This document shows positions 25,337 to 35,455 of a stretch of DNA of 64,000 nt, piece after piece; position 1 is the stretch's first letter, and the number at the start of each line of letters is the position of its first letter. The position numbers were made by a program, and so were the translations under genes. The notes under the pieces are model-generated. The model did no database searches. It had not been told where the DNA came from and saw only the letters and a program-made list of their open reading frames with translations. This DNA is from Flammulina velutipes (taxonomy: Eukaryota; Basidiomycota; Agaricomycetes; Agaricales; Physalacriaceae). The stretch is from the NCBI GenBank assembly GCA_011800155.1, contig CM022371.1, positions 1,426,001 to 1,490,000 on the forward strand, read 5' to 3'.

Positions 25337-27109
25337 TTACACGTACAGTTGGAGCGGTGAGTTCGACGTCCTTATAAAAATCCTTCCGCGATCCCTATGA
25401 CCTGGAGACCAATACACATTCCCCACAACAGACTGACTGGAGCTTCCACGCTTGGATAGTGTCCGAGCCCTTCCTTCATGTGCAGGATCAAGTTGAAGGT
25501 CTTTCATAATCACACGCGGCTGCACATAGCTGCTCGTCGCCAGATCGAAAGACCCTTCGTATTCCGGCGGGACGTAAAGTTCAGCGGGAGCATTGGTCGT
25601 CCTCAGATCCACAGTGAGCCTGGAGTCCAAGAGCGAGTGTTCGATAGACACGAAGAGCGGACCGTTCTCGTTATCCGCCTCTATATGACTGATCGGGGAG
25701 AAGCTGTCGACTTTGGCGTAGAGTGCACTGGCAGGGAGATGTTAGAATGCTTCTGAAAGATGCATGTACCCTTACTTATTGAGTGTGCTTAGCTTCATGG
25801 ACGACGTCCCATCCGAACTTAAGTGTCCAAGATCCACAGCGACCTTCATTGGCGCGTTGGAGGTCCGCAGCTCTAATGAATCGGATGCGTTAAAGTATCC
25901 GTTGATTGGACTATTCGATGTCCTGACTATGATGTTGCGACCATGTATGCCCTAAAGAGACTGGTCAGAGTAGGCAATATGACGGTATGTATTCCCTTAG
26001 TACCTGTGCTTCGATGCAACTATTCGTGGTCTCAAACGAGCCATTTGTGAAGGAGACAACCTGGAAATGAGGGTCACGATTTCCGAAGTTTCACAGTCAC
26101 TCACATCACTATATATCGCCTTATTCTCGCTTCTCAACGATAGTGACTCGAAGTGTAAAGTATGGAGAGCCAAAAGTTGATGTTCGTAACTGGGAAGGTC
26201 CGTCGAGAACATCTTGAACTTATGATGTCGCGCCGGGAAATACACCTTGACAGAAAAGTGAGGATAGCTGTCTCCGTCTCGAGGCCAATTCCACGACCGG
26301 GGTGTCTGTAGAGAGTAAGAGAAAGACAGAATGTTAATTTTGAACTCACAAAAAGACCAACGCCTTCTCCCCCTTCCTCGTCGCGTACTCTACAGACCTT
26401 GGCACGGTCCAGAATATCCCGATGGTTGAACTTTAGTGACACATCGATGCGCACCGAATCGGTGACCTCGTTAGATGTCGACAACACGATAGATCCAGAG
26501 GAAAGAACGCCTCTCGCTATCACAAAAGTGTGCTCTGCGTCCAAGGGAATGTCGAACACCCGTCGTGCTTCGCCGTGAGATCCATCATGGGACTCAGTTA
26601 TCCAACCTGGTCCACGAACACAGTCAAGTAGTGTTGACCCATTGTCCATCGAAAACTCAGGATGTCCGATGTTCTTCGAACTCGTCAGCTTAACACAACA
26701 ATTACAGGGATGGACAGCTCACTTCTGGATGATCTCCAGCCTTTGAAAACAGCAGCCAAAACTGCCATGCGAGGAGGGGCAATGCACAAGCGAGACTAAT
26801 GCCGAAGAATATTTGGCAAACTCTACGATGCATGGAGCGCCGTCGTCGAGCCCTCTTACTTCGTCGGGGTAGTTCTGATTCCGGCGACCTTGAACGGCGG
26901 CGGCCTCGAGATCGAGAATGAGAATGAGCATGCCTACCGCGTCCGCGCTGTCCGCGCCCGTGGCGATGACTAGAGGGAGCAGGCTCGCCTTGCTGTCGAG
27001 ATTCTGTAGCACCATAGGCCGGCGGAGGAGGAACAGCCTGCAGATAATCGGTTTCCTGGTTTGAATTCACATTAGAGGCGCCTTTGGATGTCTCGTCGAT
27101 GAGAATCAT
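25337..27109 (-). CDS. Single-pass membrane protein with repeated R-T-S-N-P motifs
   Basis: The N-terminal cytosolic part (MILIDETSKGASNVNSNQET) is Pro/Gly-rich, then strongly basic (RSRGRRRSRSPESELPRRSKRARRRRSMHR). One hydrophobic helix follows, about residues 100-118 (FFGISLACALPLLAWQFWLLF), giving a type II topology. The exported part has beta-rich repeats, with motifs VRTSNSPI, LRTSNAPM, LRTTNAPA and IRTSNSPL spaced along it. Several short introns are visible. It resembles a family of uncharacterised Agaricomycete surface proteins related to DUF7330 or adhesin-like repeats, but the link is from memory and not checked. It is divergent from GLN4 with 193 bp between starts. Confidence 0.72.
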
Positions 27110-27302
27110 GGCAGTAATGAGAGAACTGAGCAGCCTTCAGATAACCGTATGGTGGACTCAATAACGCCATATGGCTTAGCGCGCTTATCTGCCCGGCGCT
27201 CAGAATAAATGTGAGGACAAGTAAGTAGCCGGCAATCGGACCGGTAAAGTCCTGGTGTTTGACTCGTCTCGCATCTCTTTCTTGTACCACCATCACTGTG
27301 CT

Positions 27303-30038
27303 ATGGCCACGCCTGCAAAGGCAGATCCGCCCAATCCACATGTATCCCTGTTCAAATCTTTCGGCCTCAGCCAGGCGAAGGCACTGGAAGCTGCAAAGTC
27401 ACCAAAGAGCGCGTCCATTCTCCAAGAAATCATCGAGAAATATTCTCTCTCCAACCTCGACGAAAAGCAAGCAGGATTAGTTGCAGCATTCTCCGGGTTT
27501 CTAGCAAAATCCGACTCTACGAGAGAGCCAGAGCGCAAATATGTTCTCGATAAGATCTTGGAAGGGAAACTCAAGTCGGTTGATCAAGTATCAGGTGTGT
27601 TATGAGCAATTGGTATCTAGTACTGCAACCCATACATTTCATTAGCTGCATCCAAATACGTTGAATCACATCATATCCCGTTGGACGGTGCAGATTTCGA
27701 CAAGGAGTGTGGCGTTGGTATGTCTCTGTATCCAATTACCATCATTGTGCTCACGGTATCAGATTTCAGCATAACCGCCGAGGAGATAGGCGCAAAGGTA
27801 TCTAAATATCTGGCCAGCAATACCGTGTCAGGATGGACCAATCTGGGAGCTGTCATCAGTTCCATACGCTCTACACCGGAATTGCGTTGGGCAAGCGCTG
27901 TTGAGGTCAAGAACGCGGTTGAAAAGATCTTCTTGGAGAAATTTGGACCCAAAGAGTCTGCCAAAGGTAAAGCAAAGGTTAGTGTTTAACGTTGTCTGAA
28001 TGGAACCCAGAACTAAAGTCGTTTGGCAGGAAGCAAAGAAAGATATACCGAAAGCCAAATCCAAAGTTGTCGAATCACTAGTCCCGGATCCCCCGAAGAA
28101 GACTGTATTCGAGGAAGGTTTCCTGGGTAATCTGCATAAGCCTGGTGGAAACCCCCAATTGCATCCCCATCTTCGTGATGCCCATCTTGCTACTACAGGT
28201 GGTGCCGTCTGGACGCGATTTCCTCCTGAACCCAACGGCTATCTACATATAGGTCATTCCAAAGCCATCTTCGTCAACTTCGGCTACGCGGCGCACCATG
28301 GGGGGAAGTGTTATCTGCGATACGACGACACCAATCCTGAAAAGGAGGAGGCTCGCTACTTTGAGAGCATACTAGAAACTATACGATGGCTCGGTTACGA
28401 ACCATGGAAGATCACATACTCTAGCGACTATTTCTCCGAGCTTTATGACCTTGCTGTCGAACTCATTAAACGCGACAAGGCGTATGTGTGTCATTGCACT
28501 CGTATGTGTCCAGTTTATCATGTATAATGACGCTCATTATCCATACAGAGGAACAGATCAAGATTGACCGTGGAGGAGGTCATGGTCAACCGACACCCTG
28601 CGTCCACCGCGATCGGCCCATATCCGAATCTCTTACTGAATTTCAGAACATGAGGGACGGTAAATACGAACCAAAAGAAGCAAATCTTCGCATGAAGCAG
28701 GACTTGTCAGATGGGAACCCCCAGATGTGGGATCTAACAGCATATCGCGTCCTCAAGACACCTCATCATCGTACCAAGGACACCTGGAAGATCTACCCGA
28801 CATACGACTACACGCACTGTCTTGTTGATAGCTTCGAGAACATTTCGTACGTTATGTCTGCTCCATCGTAGTCGCTGTTGCTGATGATGCGCAGTCATTC
28901 ACTTTGCACAACAGAATTCATCGCATCTCGTCAATCGTATGAATGGCTCTGTGATGCTCTGGAAGTTTACAAGCCTCGTCAGTCAGAGTATGGCAGGCTC
29001 AGTCTGGAGGGAACTGTTATGTCGAAGCGCAAGATTATGGCACTTGTCGACGAAGGTCTCGTCAATGGGTGGGACGATCCTCGACTGTACACGCTCATTG
29101 CGTTACGAAGAAGAGGCATTCCTCCTGGCGCCATTCGATCATTCGTGAGCGAGCTTGGTGTCTCCACTGCGTCGTCCACGATCCAAATCCCCCGATTCGA
29201 ACAGGCCGTGCGCCAGTACCTCGAATCATCCGCGTCCAGGCTCCTCATGGTTCTTGATCCTCTGAAAGTTACCATAGAGAACATACCAGAGGACTCTGTG
29301 ACGTTGGTGACCAAACCTCTGCACCCCAAGGTTCCTGAGCTAGGGACCTCGACCATCCCCTTTTCGCGCACGATTTACATCGAGGCGGACGATTTCCGAG
29401 AGCAGGATGCCCCCGATTACTTCCGCCTCGCTCCTGGCAAAACCGTCGGTCTGTTCCAGGCGCCATATCCCATCACTTGCACATCGTTCAAGACGGATCC
29501 TGCCACCGGAAAGGTGGTAGAGCTGATTTGTCGGCTAGAGGACAGCGGCGCGGTGAAGAAACCCAAGGCATACATCCAATGGGTGGCTGACCATCCGGCT
29601 TCGGGGAGTCCAGTGCGCATCGACGAGACGAGGATCTTCAACCGGTTATTCAAGAGCGACAACCCGCCGTCTGACTTCCGTTCTGACATCAATGCTGATA
29701 GTGTTGAAGTGAAGCGGGGTGCCCTGGTGGAGGTGGGCTTTTGGGCTCTCGCCAAGCGGGCGTACGTTGAGGCAAAGAGGGAGGGGAAGGCGCGTACCGA
29801 AGCGGCACCGAAGGCGAGCGATGATGCTGATACGCCGCATGCGTCGAGCGAGCAGCTCGTTGGGAACGAGTGTATCCGGTTCCAGGGATTGCGGGTGGCG
29901 TACTTTGCAGTGGACAAGGATTCACGGTTGGCTTGTTTGGATGAAGAGGACGGGGTGGAGCCTAGCGCTAAACAGGGTGATTTCTTGGTTTTGAATAGGA
30001 TTGTGAGTCTGAAGGAGGATTCTGGAAAGTCGGCGTAG
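27303..30038 (+). CDS. GLN4: Glutaminyl-tRNA synthetase, cytosolic
   Basis: Starts [21 protein letters not shown] and carries the eukaryotic N-terminal appended domain (about 200 residues; [39 protein letters not shown]), then the class I core. The HIGH motif is [13 protein letters not shown], preceded by VWTRFPPEP. The KMSKS-type loop is TVMSKRKI. The anticodon-binding barrels follow ([31 protein letters not shown]). At least five introns of about 50 nt are present and the long 3' exon (28878-30038) ends ...LKEDSGKSA. It charges tRNA-Gln with glutamine. Length and all motifs fit a complete gene. It overlaps nothing. Confidence 0.95.
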
Positions 30039-30150
30039 GGTGTATGTACTAGAATTCGAAAGTTTTTTGTTCGCTCTGATAAATGATACATTTCTCGTTT
30101 TGCAGCATAGGAATGGCTCATCGCCCGTCTATGCACTGCGCCACATCATT

Positions 30151-30459
30151 TTACATCTCGCGATCCCTGTTGGGCTTTTCTTGACTGAGTAGAGCCTGGA
30201 CAGAAGAAATCACATCATCATTTACTGTATCGTTACAGGTATCAGTTTCTAGCCCCCCAAATGAGGCCTGGTCGACGTCCATTCCATCGTGCCTACACAG
30301 TTGGGTATCGAATTTGGCCAATTGTTTGAGGTACTCATGCTTGAGGCCAACTACAGACTCGCACATATACATGAACAACATTGCACAGTCAGAGTGAACA
30401 AGGACATCAATACAAGTTCCTGTAACAAAACGTAATGAAGGAATTGAACGTACACCGTC
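30151..30459 (-). other. LSM4 3' flank with small ORF
   Basis: An ORF of 76 codons (30151-30381, -) reads MLFMYMCESVVGLKHEYLK and ends NRDREM. It lies directly downstream of LSM4 and may be UTR sequence or a tiny gene. It shows no recognised domain. I do not claim it as coding. Confidence 0.25.
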
Positions 30460-30963
30460 TCACATTCCCCGGCCACGCCCACGACCGCCACGCATAGGTG
30501 CTCCTCGTCCTCCACGACCTGAAGGATGGTTAACTTAGTCGAACAGAGTTGGTAGTTGGGGAGAGTACCACGCATGGGTCCACCGCGTCCACCGCGTCCT
30601 GCACCACCTCTTGTGCTACTTCTATTGGCCTCTCTAGCCCTATTCTGCTCGTCCTTGACCGCATCTAACAGGTTTTCTGGTATCCGTATATATTTTATCT
30701 GCACAAAGTAAGCCGAGCGTTCAACAAGCTAAGGTGATACGCACTGTACTTCCGCGAATGTAGCACTCCTTGAGCTTCCAAAACCGATCTCCGTCTGGAT
30801 TCGTCTGATATACCTCCTTGAGCGTGATGTTCATAAAGTTGTCGCAGTTGACGAGATGGCCGTTGAATGTTTCTCCGTTTTTGAGTTCGACGAGCTGGGT
30901 GATGTGAGTTGGTAGGGAGATGGGATGGAGGTGAGCTGACCATAGGCCTGTTTTGCGCGGCAT
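30460..30963 (-). CDS. LSM4: LSM4, Lsm2-8 / Lsm1-7 ring subunit
   Basis: Three exons give a Sm-fold protein, [27 protein letters not shown] (Sm1 motif) and [18 protein letters not shown] (Sm2 motif, the IRG signature). It ends in an Arg/Gly repeat tail ([18 protein letters not shown]). Intron 1 splits after GST|IKYIRIP, and intron 2 lies inside the Gly-rich tail (CGTG|GTCGT), each with GT..AG ends. The Lsm2-8 ring binds U6 snRNA and the Lsm1-7 ring directs mRNA decay. The start is in frame at 30963 ([21 protein letters not shown]), somewhat longer than the usual M-LP-ISLL start, so the first codon is less certain than the body. Confidence 0.9.
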
Positions 30964-31455
30964 TGAGTAGTGATAGAGGTAACTGTATGCTTAGGTATTA
31001 GCTTTGAGCGGCCTTGGACGTTGGCAGCGCACCATTGCGGAATGTCGTTAGCGGCGATGAGCGCGTCGAGCAAGCGTGTATTATTGTTTGGTCTAGATGC
31101 CATCAGCAAATAACAGAATGTGGCGCTGATACTCATTGCTTCATGTAACAAAACTAAAGGCTGATAGTAATCGTTCGGCATCATATAAAAAGGATACAAC
31201 TTGTAGAAAGTCTAAATAAGGTCCTGATATAATTATCACGGCACACTGTCATCTTCAACTCCTATTACTTTGCGAGTAAAAAGTCCGCTACCATGTACCA
31301 GCCCTTGTGTACTAACAACGGGGTAGGAAGATTTGCCATCATCTAGAAAGAGTAAAATTGTTAGCCAACATCTATGGAGAAGGTCGCGACGTACTGGCTC
31401 ATGCTCAACGGGGTCGCTCTGAACAACCCTTGCCCTCTTGTCTATTATCGTCCTT

Positions 31456-32625
31456 TTACACATGTCGGAAACTCTTAACGACAGCCTCCTGGAGCATCTC
31501 AACTCGGTGGATGCGAGTCGGATTGTCCTCGTAGTCTTCGAAGGAGATTGTATGCCGGAACGTCTCGAGCTCGAACGTCCCAGCTTTTAACTGTGTATCG
31601 ATTACTTGGTCGAGATGTTTGATCCTAGGGAATGATGCGCCCCATGAATCATCGCACTGGCCAGTGTTGACCCGAAATTCGAGATGCTTTAGGCGCGGGT
31701 TATCCACCTTCATGGCGAGACAGGCGGCATACCAATCGACCGTCATAGGATCCTCGTCTTCTTCGTTATCCTGCCAATTCCATATGACCACTCCGATTGA
31801 AAGGGATTCGGCCTGAGCTGCCAGTGGCATTGCGGGAAACGTGTCTGACAAATCCCATGTTAACACGACGCAGCTGGAAATGAAAATGACATACTGATGT
31901 CAACCTCAGTGAGAACAAGCTGTAGGGAACGAAGATTGAAAGCGCCACGAACAAAGAGTTCGAGCCCTTGGTTGTAGTCTCCAAGGTAGAGGTCTCGCAG
32001 TTCCTCTGGCTCAACAACAGCCTTCGCCAAGCTCGAATAAAATTGTTTACTTTCCGCGTTCGAATTGGAATCAGGGATAATCCGCAACCCTCGAAGCGTC
32101 GGTCCCGGCTTTTCGATAATGTCAGAAACATCCCCAGCCACATTGCTTGCGACAAATCGTATGCTGGATAAGAGGAGGTTGGTGAGGTTGGGGAATGATA
32201 TGATAAAGTCAAGCAGTGGGCAACGTCTTCTTCCTGGAGGCGTTAGATGATATTTGGAGCGTCGTGAGCGTCTGAGGTAGGACACAGTCGATAGGTGTTT
32301 CCCAGAATTCTTGAATGACCATCAAGGAGCGAAGATTGCTGAATCTGGAGAGGTCTTGGAAAGTGAAATCGTGCGTTGTGGGCCCTACGACGAGCAATTG
32401 GTGGACGAAGGGAGCGATGTCAAGGAGAGCGCCTTTGCTCTTTGTGCTCGTAGCTCTGCCACGACGGTAGGTCGTGCCATTATACCGGACAGAGTAGAAG
32501 AGATGTCTTTTGACATCCTCGTTGCTTCCTAGGGTCCGGTCAGCCAATCTGATATTTTTCAACTCAGCTGTGTCGTGCTTGAGATGGGTGACAATCTCTC
32601 CAACGATGTCTAGTGGAAGTGGCAT
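31456..32625 (-). CDS. F-box-like protein, structure uncertain
   Basis: The N-terminal part (start about 32625: MPLPLDIVGEIVTHLKHDT) matches the F-box helix pattern of fungal SCF adaptors, followed by LADRTLGSNEDVKRHLFYSVR. The rest is leucine-rich (LLDFIISFPNLTNLLLSSIRF, RDLYLGDYNQGLELFV, LKHLEFRVNTGQCDD), ending ETFRHTISFEDYEDNP and VVKSFRHV-stop. An upstream ATG at 32766 is possible. The frame breaks near 32240-32290 and I could not find a donor/acceptor pair that restores it cleanly (the best pair creates a TGA), so either a noncanonical intron, a frameshift or a pseudogene is possible. It would recruit substrates to the Skp1-cullin complex. Confidence 0.5.
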
Positions 32626-32798
32626 GTCTGGATGTGGTGCCAGTGGTCGTCCGAAGGACCGAAGGCGACGTGGATTGGAAATTAAAGAGAACATCACGTG
32701 ATCGTAATACCTAATTTCGCACGATCGCCGCGAACCCAGGTCTAACGACAAGACCGCAAAGCTCAACTTGGTCTACTACCCTCAGAAAACGCCACACC

Positions 32799-33224
32799 AT
32801 GTCTCTTATGCTCAGTGGCTACATAATCTCTTCTGTCGACCTTTCTCTCTACACCACAGCTTGTGGTATCATTGAAGTAGACGCCGACACTGACGCGCTC
32901 TTCCCCGCACTCAATAAATGGCTCAAGGACAAGGAAGACTTGCCTTTGTTACGTCGAATTCAGCCACATAACATTATCTTACTTCCTACGCGTGCTATTA
33001 CTGGTGCTCGTTTCAAGTTCGAACAAGAGGACCGGGACACCGCTGTCAAGAGCGCGTTCTTGGCGTTGTGCCCTAACACTGCAGTTCAAAAGCAAATGGA
33101 CGCGCGAATGAAGTTCGTCACCATTCCGAACCCGTTCGCGCACGTAGCCTCTACGCCAAGGACTCAGCCCATACCATCTGTCAACGGTTGCTCTAGCAAG
33201 AAGCGTGATTGGTCCGAAATGTAG
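32799..33224 (+). CDS. Small protein of unknown function (141 aa)
   Basis: A single exon starts MSLMLSGYIISSVDLSLYTT and ends KKRDWSEM. Its first part is hydrophobic and mixed, then it has charged helices (NKWLKDKEDLPLLRR, FEQEDRDTAVKSAFLAL) and a Pro-rich end. No signal for function was recognised and no intron is needed. It begins 33 bp from the longest possible start of the F-box-like gene on the other strand. Confidence 0.45.
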   Translation: MSLMLSGYIISSVDLSLYTTACGIIEVDADTDALFPALNKWLKDKEDLPLLRRIQPHNIILLPTRAITGARFKFEQEDRDTAVKSAFLALCPNTAVQKQMDARMKFVTIPNPFAHVASTPRTQPIPSVNGCSSKKRDWSEM

Positions 33225-33354
33225 CTTCGTCGCTCGACTGGATCGTGTAAATATTTCCAAAGCGTGAGCTACACGTTTATACATGAATACAATTACTCAA
33301 CTCCCTATAGCCCATAGTGTAATAGTCCGTCTAATGAACCAGCCACGCTCCCCG

Positions 33355-34362
33355 TCACGGTACCTCCTTCCACGGCAACTCGTCTACACATTGCTTTACC
33401 TGCTTCAGCGTCGTCAGCCTGTCATAGTTCGCAGACCCGCAATCCGGATTCTGGCATGTAGCCGCCCAGCACAGCTCGGCCTCTTTCCACGACATCACGC
33501 CCAGTCCCGTGTCTCCCCCAATCCCGCTCACGGGGTAACCGCTAACCGTGTCACCCAACGGTCGCCTCTCGATTTCCAACAACATCATCTGCTTCAAGTC
33601 CTTCCATGTCTGGTTATCCAACTTCGAATTCGAGCACCTCCCACAGTCATACGCGTCGTTATTCCCGGCCGAGAATCTATGCATGTCGTTCACCAACGTC
33701 AGGAACCTGTCGACGCGCGCCTTGCGCGTTCGGAGGAGACGCATCACGTCTTTGGACGACAACCTCTCCAGCGTGGAGGTCAGTGATTCATCCATAAGCA
33801 GGTCGTATTGGAGCGTATATCGCTCAGCACAGTGCTTCTCTTCCTCCCATTCGAATTGGCTGGCTATCGCGTATACGCGCAGAGGGTCGGAATGGAGGAA
33901 ACAAGGAGCTGTTATGGTCATTCGTATGATGCTTATAGGTCCCTGGGTGTCCCAGTTGTCCGCGAGCGTCAGGACGGTTTCAATGGCGTCGAACGTCCAC
34001 TCAGAGATGGGCGTCTCAGTGTCCTGGCCGGAGAGAAGGAGGAGCAGAGGAGTGAGGGTGCTGGACGGTTCGTGTGTTGGGATAGATTCCTCCTCGTCGA
34101 CTCTCGAACTTGACGCGGCGCATGGGAACTGTTCGTTCGATTGTGGTAATGTGAACATCGTCCGGAAGAATCCTGACGTGGTTCGGAGCGTATAGGAATG
34201 GACACGATATAGGACATCGTCGGATGAACGGAGGACAATGTCGGCGTTGGGAGAGGCGAACGAAGGATGGTATTTCGACGGTGCGGGGGTTGGGGTAGGA
34301 CATTGTTCCGAGATTGCGGTCTGGCAGCGAAGCGCGCTTTGGGTTTGGAGAGGGGCAGCCAT
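33355..34362 (-). CDS. BTB/POZ-domain protein
   Basis: A single exon of 335 residues. After a Ser/Thr/Pro start, residues about 30-70 form the BTB core: HPSFASPNADIVLRSSDDVLYRVHSYTLRTTSGFFRTMF. This is the usual form of the many Agaricomycete BTB proteins that bind dimer partners or cullin-3. The middle (PISEWTFDAIETVLTLADNW) and the end (CGRCSNSKLDNQTWKDLK, CQNPDCGSANYDRL, with paired Cys that may bind metal) are typical of the family. No kelch or MATH repeats follow. Its function, often transcription or ubiquitin ligation, cannot be told from this sequence. Confidence 0.8.
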   Translation of the reverse strand: MAAPLQTQSALRCQTAISEQCPTPTPAPSKYHPSFASPNADIVLRSSDDVLYRVHSYTLRTTSGFFRTMFTLPQSNEQFPCAASSSRVDEEESIPTHEPSSTLTPLLLLLSGQDTETPISEWTFDAIETVLTLADNWDTQGPISIIRMTITAPCFLHSDPLRVYAIASQFEWEEEKHCAERYTLQYDLLMDESLTSTLERLSSKDVMRLLRTRKARVDRFLTLVNDMHRFSAGNNDAYDCGRCSNSKLDNQTWKDLKQMMLLEIERRPLGDTVSGYPVSGIGGDTGLGVMSWKEAELCWAATCQNPDCGSANYDRLTTLKQVKQCVDELPWKEVP

Positions 34363-35455
34363 GGGCTCTTAGTGGGCTGCCCGCGCTCTTCTGTTGCGAC
34401 ATTTAACGGCCCCCACACGTGTCGCGCATCGTGTACCAGGGTCTGGGGGGCGAGGCATGGGGGCGCATGTGCAGACGCTGCGACGCTGCGCCATACTACA
34501 ATGTCATGGTATGGGTATGTGTGACTTATCTGGCATGCACGTAGGTCTATACAATTGGCAATGCGAGCTACTTTCACCAGATGCTTTTTGGAGCAGGAGG
34601 TGTTCGATTTGGATTTGGAACTCGTGTTTGTCTTCACGCGTTGTCCCTGACGGGTTAACACTCCGCGACGAAGTGCGAAGCCGACGCTCTCATGTCTGTA
34701 CGGCTTTACTTGAGGTGGATTACATGTATTGACGTGAACTTTTCTTTACGAGTCCTCTTCTTTGAAGGCCGATACTCGATCATACCGTAAGTTTGCGTGA
34801 AGTAGGAAGAAATGGAGGTGCAGTCTCCGCGCAATTGTTCCCTCGGCTAACATTGAGTATGTACATGATAGTAGTGAGAGGCGGTAATCGAGGTAGTCGG
34901 AAACACGCTGTCGAATGTCCGGAGCGGCAAGATAGGCAATATTACGGATCCAGTGAGGATGTCAAAGGGCACAAAGTAGGCATTAATGAATGCACAAGCG
35001 TGTGTGGCATTGAATGGCGGTCTTCCAGTGCACAAATTGCAAAGGTAATAAGAATGGGCCTCCGATCATGCGTCAATATAGTCGCGCTAACAGCTTACAG
35101 GAAAGCATTTGTATCTCAGTGGAAGTAGCAGATTAGACGTCGTAGCGCACAGGAACGGTGAGCCTGATAACAGCCAGTGTATGGCCGTTGTAGGATTTTC
35201 AGTTACTATCAAGTATATTTATACATGACCGTAGAGACGACGAAGCTGTGTGGAGGTTGTGACGACCAAGTGTGACGAGACGACGTTTCGGGCGTCGCCG
35301 TCGTCGGCTTGCTCATCAACCACCACCATCGCCAACGACGACGACGACGACGAACGCTACAAGTCCTTTCAACATCCTGTTCCGCCCATTGTACAACAGT
35401 TCACTATCCCATTAGTTTCGTCGCTGGTCGCTCTAACATCACACTCTCCCTCCAA
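34363..35455. other. Intergenic, 1.1 kb
   Basis: Separates two divergent genes and is presumably promoter sequence. It holds a CGA/ACG trinucleotide run near 35337-35353 and no recognised gene, though the reading frame upstream of the RING gene is open from 35309. Confidence 0.4.

Noticed and set aside
32799..33224. Treating the 141-aa ORF as part of the neighbouring BTB or F-box gene
   Set aside because: It is on the plus strand and has its own start and stop, while both neighbours are on the minus strand.
35309..35455. Upstream extension of the RING gene frame to an earlier ATG
   Set aside because: It encodes a His/Arg run from a CGA/ACG repeat, and the later start gives a textbook myristoylation signal.
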